The notes under the pieces: generated by a model
Seen by the model: the letters and a program-made list of their open reading frames with translations, nothing else
Database searches by the model: none
Told to the model about the DNA's origin: nothing
Position numbers and translations under genes: made by a program
Part shown: one piece after another, positions 21,023 to 30,057 of the stretch
How the letters are laid out: every line of letters begins with the position of its first letter
Position numbering within the stretch: position 1 is the stretch's first letter
DNA from: Pandoraea terrigena
GTDB lineage: Bacteria; Pseudomonadota; Gammaproteobacteria; Burkholderiales; Burkholderiaceae
Length of the DNA: 64,000 nucleotides
Assembly (NCBI RefSeq): GCF_902459705.1
Contig: NZ_CABPRU010000002.1
Span: 62,001-126,000 of the forward strand
Reading direction: 5' to 3'

Positions 21023-21883
21023 TCATCGAATGCCAGGGATCCGAGCCAGCCCCTTGGATGCACCGGGCAGTTCCTTGTCGACCATCGCGACGACTTCCGG
21101 CCTCGCATCGCGGGGATGGCCGGAATGGAACGGCGGCGCGGGATCGTATTCGATCACGAGTTGTGTAAATTCGGCGGCCTGTTGCCCCCGCATCTTCGCC
21201 GCAACACGAAGTGCAAAGTCGATGCCTGCCGTCACACCTCCGCCGCTCATGAAGCGACCGTTGTCGTCTTCTACGAAACGATCCGGAACACCGATCGCGC
21301 CATATTCGGCAAGCTTGTTGACGAAGGCCCAATGGCAGGCGCTTCGCCTGCCTTTGAGGATACCGGTTGCGGCAAGCACGAGCGATCCGTTGCAAACTGA
21401 GGTCACGTGTTTGGCGCCGTCGGAGAGCCGCCGAATCTGCGTCAGATACTCTGGACGCATCGGTGCCGAAAGATTAGACCCGCCGGGCACCAAAATCAGA
21501 TCAGTTTTCTCGATGTCGGCCAGTCGTTCGGTGTTGCCATAAACCACCCCGAACTCGAGCGTCACGTTGCCGCCCTTAAGGCTCGCATAGCGAACGTTCG
21601 TATTCGGCAGACGGTGAAAAATCTCGCTAGGGCCGGCGAAATCGAGAAGCGTTCCCCCGTCATAGTTCACGATCAGAATGTTCAGAGGCTCGTTCGGGGC
21701 AAGCTCCCCCTTGCTACCCGTCTGCGCAAAAGCGGGAGTCATGCCGCCGAGCAGGGCACCGCCACTCACCGCGGCGCCGAGCGCGGCGATGCCGCCAAAC
21801 TTAAGAGCGTCACGACGAGAATGGCCGGATTTGTCAAGTTGCTCACTTGATGCTTTATTTTTGCTTTGGTCTGTCAAGATCAT
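21023..21883 (-). CDS. Tat-exported DJ-1/PfpI protein, isonitrile-hydratase-like
   Basis: The 286-residue protein starts with a twin-arginine leader (SRRDALKFGGIAALGAA, hydrophobic run, cleavage near AFAQT), so export in folded form is likely. The mature part is a DJ-1/PfpI domain like that of isonitrile hydratase: LNILIVNYDGGTLLDFAGP, ILVPGG, then the nucleophile elbow TSVCNGSLVLAATGIL and a GGGVTAGIDFAL segment. Known relatives hydrate isonitriles to formamides; an exported version is unusual. It is paired with a GlxA regulator carrying a similar domain and with an SDR upstream. Substrate unknown. Confidence 0.78.
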   Translation of the reverse strand: MILTDQSKNKASSEQLDKSGHSRRDALKFGGIAALGAAVSGGALLGGMTPAFAQTGSKGELAPNEPLNILIVNYDGGTLLDFAGPSEIFHRLPNTNVRYASLKGGNVTLEFGVVYGNTERLADIEKTDLILVPGGSNLSAPMRPEYLTQIRRLSDGAKHVTSVCNGSLVLAATGILKGRRSACHWAFVNKLAEYGAIGVPDRFVEDDNGRFMSGGGVTAGIDFALRVAAKMRGQQAAEFTQLVIEYDPAPPFHSGHPRDARPEVVAMVDKELPGASKGLARIPGIR

Positions 21884-22026
21884 TGCTCCTTACACTTTAG
21901 CCCCTGACCAAGCGCACCCGGGTCGGGCCAATTTAAAGAACCACCGCGACGAATTGCCCGGCGGACGGTATCAGGATTGGGATGTGCCGCGAAGACGCGT
22001 AGAAGTCGAAATCGGCCACCGAAGAC

Positions 22027-22773
22027 TTAGAGCTGCGAGGCTCCGCCATCGACGACTAGCTCGGCGCCGACGACATAGGAGGATTCGTCGCTGGCAAGAT
22101 AAAGTGCCGCGTACGCGATGTCATCGGCCTTGCCCATGTGGCCCACGGGAATGCCTTTCGCGAGTTCCACCTTGAGGTTGCGAACATCCTCGTCGGCCAT
22201 GCCCCACTTGCCAATCAGGGGTGTCTCCATCGCGCCGGGAGCGATCGCGTTAAAGCGGATCTTGCGGTCGAGAAACTCGTAGGACCAGCTACGGGCAAGG
22301 GATCGCACTGCGGCCTTTGCCGCCGCGGTCAGCGAAATTCCGTGCTTGCCGGTCTGGTCAACGAAGGACGTATTGAGGATGACCGAGGCACCATCTCGCA
22401 ACACCGGAAGCACCGCCTGAAGCGTGAGCACAACGCCTTTGACATTGACGTCCATGATCTCGGCATACAGTGCTTCGTCGATGTCGTCGACGGCGGACGG
22501 GAACGCCCACCCGGCGTTGGCAAACACGATGTCCAGGCCGCCAAATTTCTCTTTCACCTGAGCGGCAATCGCCCGCATGTCGTTGAGCGAACGGACATCG
22601 CCCTTGAGGACGAGCGCGTTCTCGCCGAGCTCAGCCCTCACCCGTTCAAACGCGGTTTCGTCGCGCCCCGTTACCGCCACTTTGGCGCCTTCTGCAATGA
22701 AAAGCTTGGCAGTGGCAAGACCGATGCCGCTTGTGCCACCCGTGATCAACGCCGATTTGTTCTTGAGCCTCAT
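22027..22773 (-). CDS. Short-chain dehydrogenase/reductase with altered active site
   Basis: The 248-residue SDR has the cofactor motif TGGTSGIG (about residues 11-18), a NAG motif (FANAGWAF) and a conserved serine (ILNTSFVDQTG, about 136). The usual YxxxK motif reads TAAAK in the codons visible here, so the catalytic tyrosine is replaced by threonine while lysine is retained. The rest (FNAIAPGAMETPL, YVVGAELVVDGG) is standard. It may have reduced or altered catalysis, or bind cofactor only. It lies 143 bp upstream of the DJ-1 gene on the same strand, possibly in one operon. Confidence 0.83.
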   Translation of the reverse strand: MRLKNKSALITGGTSGIGLATAKLFIAEGAKVAVTGRDETAFERVRAELGENALVLKGDVRSLNDMRAIAAQVKEKFGGLDIVFANAGWAFPSAVDDIDEALYAEIMDVNVKGVVLTLQAVLPVLRDGASVILNTSFVDQTGKHGISLTAAAKAAVRSLARSWSYEFLDRKIRFNAIAPGAMETPLIGKWGMADEDVRNLKVELAKGIPVGHMGKADDIAYAALYLASDESSYVVGAELVVDGGASQL

Positions 22774-22779
22774 TTCTGT

Positions 22780-23045
22780 GTTCCTTTCTCTGCTTCGTTA
22801 TCGATCAAGCCAAAGATTCAAGCGCTACTGCGCTTGCCCCAACTTGATTCGCAATCAGATTATGGAATCGATACAGAATGACGCAAAGGACCTATATCCC
22901 TTAAAAAACGACACACCAGCCAGATGGTTCTTAGGCAGTGGTCGACGTTTCCAATCTCCCACCGAACTGCTGCACGCTTTCCGCAACGCCGCTGCTGCGT
23001 GAACTAGTGATCCGATCCGCCAGCCTTCCGATGCTCGATCCCTAG
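22780..23045. other. Low-coding stretch before the AraC relic
   Basis: No intact gene is recognised between the SDR start and 23046. It holds the promoter region of the leftward SDR and probably decayed 5' sequence of the AraC-type relic. Confidence 0.35.
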
Positions 23046-23290
23046 GGCGAGATGAAATCGCGCCTGGTCACGCAGCTCCTAAACGAAATCGCACTGGCGC
23101 CGACCGAAAACCTTCATTTGCCAATGCCGGCCGACGCCCGCTTCCCAAGATCGTCGATACGATCATGGACCACACCGCCGGACGCGAGCCATGATGTTCC
23201 TCAAAGCGCCAAGCACTCGCCAGCGCGTTACGTGGCGGAACGACGCGTACGACGCGCTCGCGCCAAATTACTCGCTCCTGCGCCCCAGCA
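23046..23290 (+). pseudogene. Relic of an AraC-family regulator
   Basis: SRLVTQLLNEIALAPTENLH and LPMPADAR match the linker before the DNA-binding domain of a common cupin-AraC regulator group. The next expected part (PKIVDTIMDH) is present only in a +1-shifted frame from about 23135, so a frameshift is visible, and a stop follows. The helix-turn-helix is not recoverable. It is a decayed gene in the same AT-richer area as the GlxA group. Confidence 0.5.
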
Positions 23291-23584
23291 GAACGAAGTA
23301 AGCGCACGGCTCAGCCGCAACCCGCTAGAGAGCAGCGAAGAACTTTCCGATCTTGGTCGGAGACAATGTGCGACCACGTGGCTCGAAGGTGGCGATTGCG
23401 CTCGTGCGGATTCTAGGTGGCCAACACGTGTTGAATCAGTGCCATATCGGCATCCGATCAGCGGAGCAACCGTTCAAGCGTTCGGAAGTTGATCACCGCT
23501 GGTGCCTGACGCTGCGAGGCATTTCGGCCGCGTAGGGAAATTATGGGTTTTGTGGTGTCTCTGCACAAAGACAAACCACGCAAC

Positions 23585-23610
23585 CTGATTGTGCGCAGAT
23601 GCACAATCAG
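23585..23610 (-). terminator. Perfect 10-bp inverted repeat downstream of the PAS-sigma-54 activator
   Basis: CTGATTGTGC and GCACAATCAG pair perfectly across 6 bases, about 50 bp after the stop of the leftward activator gene. T-rich sequence follows on the minus strand, so it may be a terminator. A protein-binding operator is the alternative. Confidence 0.4.
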
Positions 23611-23659
23611 AGGCGTCGAAGGGTCATTTGAACGGAGCGAGGCTGAGCCTGAGCAATGC

Positions 23660-25312
23660 TCACTCAGACTCAAGATCTTTGAGTCTTTTGTAGAGGTAAG
23701 AGCGAGACATTCCGAGGGCTTCGGCAACGCGCTTTTTATTTCCATTGTGATGTGCAAGCGCCTCGCGGATCAGATCAAGTTCCACCTTCTCCTTGGCCAA
23801 TCGGATGCCGGTCTTGCTCAACGATACACTCCCAGCAAGACCGGGGAAGACGGAGGACTCAGTGTCGGCCTCAGCCGACGACTGCTCGAAGTTCTCGATG
23901 GCCAGGAAATCATCGTCAGAAAAAATGGCGGCACGCTCGATGGCGTGCTGTAACTGCCGGACGTTGCCCGGCCATGAACGTTCCTGAAGATAACGCACCA
24001 CTTCTGGTCTCAATGACTTCGGGGACATCCGATGGCGAGCAGCAAAATCGTTGAGAAACCGCTCGGCCAGCAGAGGGATGTCGTCGAGTCGCTCCCGCAG
24101 TGGTGGCAGCCGCAGCGTCACCGCGCTAATCCGATAGAACAGATCGAGCCGAAATCGACTCTCTTTAATCATCGCGTCGAAATTGCGATTGCTGGCGGAA
24201 ATCAACCTGAAATCTGAGTGCTTCGGGCGGTCCCCGCCAAGACGCTCGAACGTCCCGTCTTGAAGAACACGCAAGAGTTTGACTTGCATCTCGAGTGGCA
24301 TATCGCCGATCTCGTCGAGGAACAAGCTGCCGGTATGCGCCAGCTCGAACTTGCCTTTGCGTCCCTTCTTGTCCGCCCCGGTGAATGCGCCGCCCTCGTA
24401 ACCGAAGAGTTCGCTCTCGACCAGATTGCCCGGCATGGCCGCCGCGTTGACGAGCACGAGTGGCTTATCGCTGCGCCCGCCGAGTAGATGGATGGCATGC
24501 GCGACCAACTCCTTGCCCGTGCCACTCTCGCCGACGAGCAGCACCGGCACGTCCAGCGGCGCAACGCGCACGATATCGTCCTTCAGGCGTCGCACCGACT
24601 CGCTGTTCCCGACAATCTGCTCGAGCCCATGCGAACGGTTGCGCATGCCGGACAGCTCCCGCTTGTAGAACGCGAGCTCCTGACGCACACGCGCCAGTTC
24701 CACGCTCAGCTTCTCGATCGCCTCCGGGCCCTTGAACATCACCTGGCCGATCGCGCCGACACAGTTTCGCGCGCGATCAAAGATCGGCGTGCGCGTAACC
24801 ACGCGCGTGACACCGTTCATTTCCTGCACCTGGCCGATCTCTCGCTTACCGGACGTCGCCACCTCCGGTAGACGGGTGTTCTCGATGACCTCGGTCACCG
24901 AACGTCCCGTTCCCTCGCCGTGACGCAACCCGAAGAAGCGCTCATGAATCGGGCTGATGTAGCGCAGCACGCCTTCTTTGTCGACGACCGTGATCGCCTC
25001 ATAGGGATTGGTCACGAAGTGGCGCAGGATCTCATCGGAAAAATCGACGCTGGCAATGAACTCGGAGAGCTCGTCGCCGTGTGCACCGACAAAGACGAGG
25101 AAGCATCCCCCCTGCGATGTGGTGAACGTCGCCACGATGAGCGGCTGCTCAGCTTCGGCCAACGTGAACAGACGCTTGAGCGGCACGACATGCCGGCGGC
25201 GCCACACCGTCGTGATGTTGTCGATCACCGAAGTGTCGCTTCCCAAGCCCGCCGCGAAGCGCACCTGTCCTGCCACGTCGAGCACCAAAACGCCGTTGGC
25301 CGGCTGTCCCAT
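23660..25312 (-). CDS. Sigma-54-dependent activator with PAS sensor and Fis domain
   Basis: The 550-residue protein has three parts. An N-terminal sensory region includes a PAS-like domain ([20 protein letters not shown], about residue 107) followed by a coiled linker ([19 protein letters not shown]). The AAA+ domain has Walker A GESGTGKE, the intact GAFTGA loop and [11 protein letters not shown]-terminal Fis helix-turn-helix ([20 protein letters not shown]) completes it. ATG 25312 follows GGAGAT and is where similarity begins. It is divergent from the catabolic operon at 25.5 kb, whose promoter looks sigma-54-dependent. It therefore probably senses a pathway acid or its CoA ester and switches that operon on. 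Confidence 0.9.
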   Translation of the reverse strand: MGQPANGVLVLDVAGQVRFAAGLGSDTSVIDNITTVWRRRHVVPLKRLFTLAEAEQPLIVATFTTSQGGCFLVFVGAHGDELSEFIASVDFSDEILRHFVTNPYEAITVVDKEGVLRYISPIHERFFGLRHGEGTGRSVTEVIENTRLPEVATSGKREIGQVQEMNGVTRVVTRTPIFDRARNCVGAIGQVMFKGPEAIEKLSVELARVRQELAFYKRELSGMRNRSHGLEQIVGNSESVRRLKDDIVRVAPLDVPVLLVGESGTGKELVAHAIHLLGGRSDKPLVLVNAAAMPGNLVESELFGYEGGAFTGADKKGRKGKFELAHTGSLFLDEIGDMPLEMQVKLLRVLQDGTFERLGGDRPKHSDFRLISASNRNFDAMIKESRFRLDLFYRISAVTLRLPPLRERLDDIPLLAERFLNDFAARHRMSPKSLRPEVVRYLQERSWPGNVRQLQHAIERAAIFSDDDFLAIENFEQSSAEADTESSVFPGLAGSVSLSKTGIRLAKEKVELDLIREALAHHNGNKKRVAEALGMSRSYLYKRLKDLESE

Positions 25313-25333
25313 ATCTCCTCCAACGAGTGGATT

Positions 25334-25397
25334 TTTGTGTCTTCGAAGTGTAGTTGAAATACACAAAGGGGTATTCAGTGTCCTCAAGAGCGGACAC
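25334..25397. promoter_or_regulatory. Two inverted repeats, candidate activator sites for the catabolic operon
   Basis: TTTGTGT/ACACAAA with a 20-bp spacer (25334-25340, 25361-25367) and GTGTCC/GGACAC with an 8-bp spacer (25378-25383, 25392-25397) lie in the divergent region. The second is about 145 bp before the predicted sigma-54 start. They differ from the ACACCTGT motif elsewhere in the window, consistent with a different activator. Confidence 0.42.
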
Positions 25398-25508
25398 ATC
25401 TGCAAACGCCGGGCCAACACGCATGCGCATCATTTTCGACCGACGACGTGGCATAACCGGTTTATTCCTGTGACCTTTGGATTGAGTGCAACGCAACATT
25501 TTCCATGC

Positions 25509-25523
25509 TGGCACGGTTGTCGC
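25509..25523 (+). promoter_or_regulatory. Sigma-54 promoter of the CoA-thioester operon
   Basis: TGGCAC, five bases, TCGC, then TT. The -24 box is perfect and GG-N10-GC spacing is kept, with one deviation in the -12 box. The start would be near 25535, only about 20 bp before ATG 25555. Confidence 0.55.
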
Positions 25524-25554
25524 TTAGGGAAGGGTATACGACCGAGACACCACA

Positions 25555-26784
25555 ATGAATCCACTCGACACACTTCCCCTCGCGACCACGACCACCGGGC
25601 TCGGACTGCTCAAGGGCGTCCGGGTGCTAGATCTCACGACTTCCATCGCAGGCCCCTACGGCACGCAGTTGCTCGGCGACCTCGGCGCCGAAGTGACGAA
25701 GATCGAGCGGGTCGGCACCGGTGACGACACCCGGGCGTGGGGCCCTCCGTTCCTCGATGGCGAATCGCTCTGGTACCTAAGCATCAACCGCAACAAGGAA
25801 AGCCTGACGCTTGACATCAAGCAGCCCGAGGGCCGGGAGATCCTCGACAACCTGCTCGCGTCGACCGATGTGCTCGTCGTAAACACGGTTCAGAGTGTTC
25901 AACGCCGACTCGGGCTGGACTTCGTGTCGCTGACGACCCGGTATCCGTCGTTGATCCACGTGGCGCTCACGGGCTTCGGCTCACACGGCCCGCGCGCCAA
26001 CCTGCCCTGCTATGACCTCATTGCGGAAGGCTATTCGGGCGTGATGGACCTGACGGGCGAAATGGAGTACGGCCCGCAGAAAGTCGGCACGCCAGCAGCC
26101 GACCTGCTTGCTGGTCAGGACGTCGCCCTCGCCACCGTCGCCGCGCTGTATGAGAGACAGCGCACTGGGCTCGGCAAAAGCATCGATGTGTCGATGGTCG
26201 CGAGCATGGTCCGCTTCATGGCGCCGCGCATCGTCCCCTACCTTGGGTCGGGCGAGCACATCACCCGCTCAGGCGGGCGCGATTCCGTCATTGCGATCTA
26301 CCAGGTCTTCGAGACCGCCGACGAACCGATCACGCTTGGGCTGGGCAACGACGCCATCTGGCAGCGATTCTGGACGGCCGTCGGCCAGCCGGAATATGGC
26401 GCCACCCAAGCGTTCGCCACGAACGCAAGTCGCCGGGCGCAGCGCGCCAGTATCGTGAAGGCGATTCAGGGGCTGCTGGTCACGCGCGAGCGCGAACACT
26501 GGTTGACAGTGTTCAACGAACACCGGATTCCGGCGGGTCCGATCTACCGGGTAGATCAGGTCGTGCGGGACCGGCATCTGCTCTCGGAAGGATTGTTCTA
26601 TTCGGTTGAAGGATCCGCCAGCAAGGTGCCCCAGGTCGGTCTGGGCATTCGCTTCGACGGCAAGAGCGAGGTCCATCGCAGCGCGCCGCCGCTGCTGGGC
26701 GCGGACACGGAACGCGTGTTGCGCACACGTCTTGGCCTGTCGGAAGCACGCATCGCTGGCCTCAAGGAACGACAAGTCATTTGA
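25555..26784 (+). CDS. CaiB/BaiF family (class III) CoA-transferase, first copy
   Basis: The 409-residue protein is a family III CoA-transferase. GVRVLDLTTSIAGPYGTQLLGDLGAEVTKIE lies at the N-terminus (split here by position: about residues 22-52), NRNKESLTLDI at about 83, and the catalytic aspartate in TPAADLLAGQ near residue 183. It moves CoA between carboxylic acids, so it could activate the incoming acid from an acyl-CoA donor. It opens a tightly spaced operon running to 35.7 kb, which also carries an AMP-forming ligase and a second CaiB protein, so activation can occur by two routes. The start ATG has only a weak ribosome-binding site. Confidence 0.88.
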   Translation: MNPLDTLPLATTTTGLGLLKGVRVLDLTTSIAGPYGTQLLGDLGAEVTKIERVGTGDDTRAWGPPFLDGESLWYLSINRNKESLTLDIKQPEGREILDNLLASTDVLVVNTVQSVQRRLGLDFVSLTTRYPSLIHVALTGFGSHGPRANLPCYDLIAEGYSGVMDLTGEMEYGPQKVGTPAADLLAGQDVALATVAALYERQRTGLGKSIDVSMVASMVRFMAPRIVPYLGSGEHITRSGGRDSVIAIYQVFETADEPITLGLGNDAIWQRFWTAVGQPEYGATQAFATNASRRAQRASIVKAIQGLLVTREREHWLTVFNEHRIPAGPIYRVDQVVRDRHLLSEGLFYSVEGSASKVPQVGLGIRFDGKSEVHRSAPPLLGADTERVLRTRLGLSEARIAGLKERQVI

Positions 26785-26804
26785 ACATCAATAGGGAGAC
26801 AACG

Positions 26805-27584
26805 ATGAAATTCGAGGAAATCCTGTATCGCGAAGATGGTCCCATCGGCACGATCACGCTCAACCGTCCGCACGACGGCAACATGTTCACCGAGACGATG
26901 TGTCACGAGATTCGCGACTGTATCGAGAACATCCGTCGCGAGACGCGCACCCGCGCGATCGTGATCACCGGCGCGGGCGACAAATTCTTCTGCACCGGCG
27001 GTCGGAAAGACGGCATGGAAGACTCGCTGCTCTACGCTGGTGTGCTGCCGACTCTGGAGATGTACGAGAGCATTGATCGCCTGCAGAAGCCCGTGATCGC
27101 CTCGGTCAACGGCTTTGCCGTGGGCGGTGGGAACGTGCTGCAAGTCGTGTGCGACGTCACCATCGCTAAAGAAAGCGCCATTTTTCGTCAAGTCGGGCCG
27201 ATGGTCGGTAGCTTCGATGCCGGCTATGGCACGTGGTATCTGGAAGACCTCGTCGGCAAGAAGCGCGCGAAGGACATCTGGTATCGCAACCCGAAGATCA
27301 GCGCACGCGAAGCGCTCGAATGGGGCCTGATCAACATGGTCGTGCCCGATAACGAACTGAAGGACGCGACCCGCCAGTACGCGCTCGAGATCGCGCAACG
27401 CGGCTCGCTGGCGCTAGCAGCGATCAAGTCGGCATTCAACGCACGTCATGGCGGAGTGAGCGGTCTGTCGCGCATGTCGCACGACATTCTGTTGCGCGGC
27501 TATCTCGAGTCGGACGAGCACGCGGAGCTGGCATCGGCGTTCGCCGAACGTCGCGATCCGGATGCCTCCAAGTTCGGTCACTGA
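26805..27584 (+). CDS. Crotonase-fold hydrolase resembling BadI (2-ketocyclohexanecarboxyl-CoA hydrolase)
   Basis: The 259-residue crotonase-family protein is closer to BadI than to plain hydratases. It has FCTGGRKDG, the GYAIGGGN-like FAVGGGNVLQVVCDVTIA, and notably QVGPMVGSFDAGYGTWYLE followed by KKRAKDIWY. In BadI this region belongs to the enzyme that opens the alicyclic ring of 2-ketocyclohexanecarboxyl-CoA to pimelyl-CoA; DHNA-CoA synthase (MenB) is the other close relative, and menaquinone genes are absent. ATG 26805 has an AGGGAGAC ribosome-binding site; it follows the CoA-transferase after 20 bp. I infer hydrolytic ring or beta-keto cleavage at the end of the pathway. Confidence 0.75.
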   Translation: MKFEEILYREDGPIGTITLNRPHDGNMFTETMCHEIRDCIENIRRETRTRAIVITGAGDKFFCTGGRKDGMEDSLLYAGVLPTLEMYESIDRLQKPVIASVNGFAVGGGNVLQVVCDVTIAKESAIFRQVGPMVGSFDAGYGTWYLEDLVGKKRAKDIWYRNPKISAREALEWGLINMVVPDNELKDATRQYALEIAQRGSLALAAIKSAFNARHGGVSGLSRMSHDILLRGYLESDEHAELASAFAERRDPDASKFGH

Positions 27585-27617
27585 ACTCGCCCGCTCATCG
27601 ATATACGGATCGACGTC

Positions 27618-29285
27618 ATGCAAAACATACTGACGCTTCACAATCCCCAGCGGGCACGCGAATACTACCTGGCCGGCGTATGGCAGCAGGAGACGCTGTA
27701 CTCACTCGCCCGTCGCCATGCGCGCGAGCGGCCCTCGGCCCACGCCCTGCGGGATGCGACCCGACGCCTCACTTGGCGCGAAGTCACCGAGTGGACCGAC
27801 AGCGTCGCGGAATCGCTGCATCGCGGCGGCCTGCGCCCGGGCGACCGAGTGGGAATCTGGCTGCCCAGCGTCCTCGAAACCGTCATCATTTTCCTTGCGT
27901 GCTCGCGCAACGGCTACGTCTGCGCACCGTCGCTGCATCAGAACTACACGGTCGAGGAAATTGCTGTCCTGCTCGAACGTATCCAGTGCAAGGCACTGTT
28001 CACGCAACCCGGTTACGGGGCGAACGGGCGAGCGGCGTCCATCTTCGATCGCGCACGATCCATTCCCGGATTGATGATGATCTACGACCGCGAGGCGGCA
28101 CAGGATAACGTCGACAAACTGGCGTTTCCCGACGCCGCACCGCCGGCGGTACTGCACGCACCGGACCTCGATGCCGACAAGATCGTCTATCTCGCCTTCA
28201 CTTCCGGCACGACGGGTGCGCCAAAGGGGGTGATGCACAGCGACAACACCCTGCTCGCAAACGGGCGTGCCCTCGCCACCGACTGGGGGCACACTAGCCA
28301 GACACGACTACTGACGCTCAGCCCGATGAGCCATCACATTGCGACAGTGGCCATCGAACAGATGCTCGTCACTGGCCTTGAACTGTGCATGAGCGCCCCC
28401 TCTGCCGGCGTCTCCGGTCTCGACTGGATCGTGAAGACCGAAGCCGACTATGTGATGGGGGTGCCGACACACGCCATGGACGTCCTCGCGGAGGTCGAAC
28501 GCCGCGACCTCGATCATCTGGGTGACGTGAAGACCTTCTACATGGCCGGCTCGGCCATTCCGCGCGACGTCGCCCAACGCTTCATGAGCCTTGGCGTGAC
28601 GCCGCAGAACGTCTACGGCATGACAGAAAACGGCTCGCACAACTATACGCGGCCGAGCGACGGCGCCGACACCATTGTCTCGACGTGCGGACGTCCATGC
28701 GAAGGCTATGAAATCAAGCTCTGGAAGCGAGACAACATCGACGACGAAGCCGAACCCGGCGAAATCGGAGAAATCGGCGGACGCGGTGCCGTGCTCATGC
28801 TGGGCTACTTCGACAATCAGGGCGCTACTGAGTCGTCGTTCAACCGGCATGGCTGGTTTATGAGCGGCGACCTGGGCATGCTCACCGAAGACGGTTGTCT
28901 GCAGATCGTCGGCCGTAAGAAGGACCTGATCATTCGCGGCGGACACAACATCTTCCCCGCAGGCATCGAAGAGCTCGCGATGCGCCACAGCGACGTCGAC
29001 CGTGCAGCCGCATTTCCGGTGCCCGATGAGCGTCTCGGCGAGAAGGTATGCCTTGCCATTCTGGTTAAGTTCGGCGCGTCGGTCAGTGCCGAATCGATGC
29101 TCGATCATCTCGCCGCTTCGGGCCTGTCGAAGTACGACATGCCGGAGTACTTTGCGTCGCTAGACACGTTTCCGCTCACGGCGAGCGGCAAGATTCTCAA
29201 GCGCGAGCTCATCGAACTTGTGCGCAACGGCGGTCTCACCCCCGAGGCAGTCCGCTATCGCGCGAAAGCCAATCTAGGAGTCTGA
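27618..29285 (+). CDS. AMP-forming acyl-CoA ligase, AliA-like
   Basis: The 555-residue ANL-superfamily ligase has the ATP motif YLAFTSGTTGAPKGVMHSDN (about residues 193-212), the A5-type motif NVYGMTENGSHN (about 332), GWFMSGDLGML (about 413) and a C-terminal lid with GRKKDLIIRGGHNIFP and the catalytic lysine in TASGKILKREL. It resembles cyclohexanecarboxylate-CoA ligases, but substrate choice cannot be read directly. It makes the acyl-CoA in the cytoplasm using ATP. It lies 33 bp after the BadI-like gene and 1 bp before the hydratase. Confidence 0.85.
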   Translation: MQNILTLHNPQRAREYYLAGVWQQETLYSLARRHARERPSAHALRDATRRLTWREVTEWTDSVAESLHRGGLRPGDRVGIWLPSVLETVIIFLACSRNGYVCAPSLHQNYTVEEIAVLLERIQCKALFTQPGYGANGRAASIFDRARSIPGLMMIYDREAAQDNVDKLAFPDAAPPAVLHAPDLDADKIVYLAFTSGTTGAPKGVMHSDNTLLANGRALATDWGHTSQTRLLTLSPMSHHIATVAIEQMLVTGLELCMSAPSAGVSGLDWIVKTEADYVMGVPTHAMDVLAEVERRDLDHLGDVKTFYMAGSAIPRDVAQRFMSLGVTPQNVYGMTENGSHNYTRPSDGADTIVSTCGRPCEGYEIKLWKRDNIDDEAEPGEIGEIGGRGAVLMLGYFDNQGATESSFNRHGWFMSGDLGMLTEDGCLQIVGRKKDLIIRGGHNIFPAGIEELAMRHSDVDRAAAFPVPDERLGEKVCLAILVKFGASVSAESMLDHLAASGLSKYDMPEYFASLDTFPLTASGKILKRELIELVRNGGLTPEAVRYRAKANLGV

Positions 29286-29286
29286 A

Positions 29287-30057
29287 GTGTCAGTCACGCT
29301 CAAGATCATTGACGGCATCGCGCAGGTGGGCTTGAACCGTCCGGAAGCGCTCAATGCGCTGAGCTTTTCCGTACTCGTTGAACTCTCCGCCGCGTTCGAC
29401 GAAGCGGCGCGCTCCGATGCAAGGGCATTGGTCGTTACGGGAAGCGGCAGCAAGGCATTTTGCGCGGGTGCCGACATCAAGGAGTTGTTGGGCCGCAGCC
29501 TCATCGCCCAGCGAGAAGACGCTGCGCTGGGACAGGCCACGTTCGCGAAGCTTGACGCGCTGCCTGTGCCGTCGATCGCCGTCATCAGCGGCTATGCGTT
29601 CGGCGGTGGGCTCGAACTGGCTATGGCATGTACGTTCCGAATCGCCACGCCCAGCGCCAAGATGGGCCTGCCGGAGATCAAGTTGGGACTCATTCCCGGC
29701 TACGGCGGAACCCAACGGCTGCCGCGGCTGATCGGGCAGGCACGCGCGCTCGAACTGGTTCTCTCGGGGAAAGCAATCGATGCGGCGGAAGCGGAACGCA
29801 TCGGGCTCGTCAACCGCATTGTCGAAGGCGACGACCCGATGGCGCTCGGCTGCGAATTTGCCAACCAGTTTACGCGTTACAGCAGGTGCGCCTCGCTGTT
29901 CGCACGAGAGGCCGTTCTGCGCGCAGCCGAAGTCAGCCTGAGCGACGGCCTGAAGATCGAAGCAGATCTCTCGACGCTCGCCTACCAGACGGCCGATGCG
30001 GTCGAAGGGATGACCGCCTTCGTCGAGAAGCGCAAGCCCGCTTTCAAGGATGAATGA
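29287..30057 (+). CDS. Enoyl-CoA hydratase (crotonase family), BadK-like
   Basis: The 256-residue protein has the standard crotonase oxyanion and catalytic elements: FCAGADIKEL (about 58), GYAFGGGLELAMAC (about 99) and the second glutamate in LPEIKLGLIPGYGGTQRLPR (about 123-142). It hydrates a 2-enoyl-CoA to a 3-hydroxyacyl-CoA. GTG is the start codon, one base after the ligase stop. Together with the dehydrogenases that follow it gives a full beta-oxidation round; in an alicyclic pathway this would be the BadK step. Its end overlaps the SDR start by 8 bp. Confidence 0.88.
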   Translation: MSVTLKIIDGIAQVGLNRPEALNALSFSVLVELSAAFDEAARSDARALVVTGSGSKAFCAGADIKELLGRSLIAQREDAALGQATFAKLDALPVPSIAVISGYAFGGGLELAMACTFRIATPSAKMGLPEIKLGLIPGYGGTQRLPRLIGQARALELVLSGKAIDAAEAERIGLVNRIVEGDDPMALGCEFANQFTRYSRCASLFAREAVLRAAEVSLSDGLKIEADLSTLAYQTADAVEGMTAFVEKRKPAFKDE

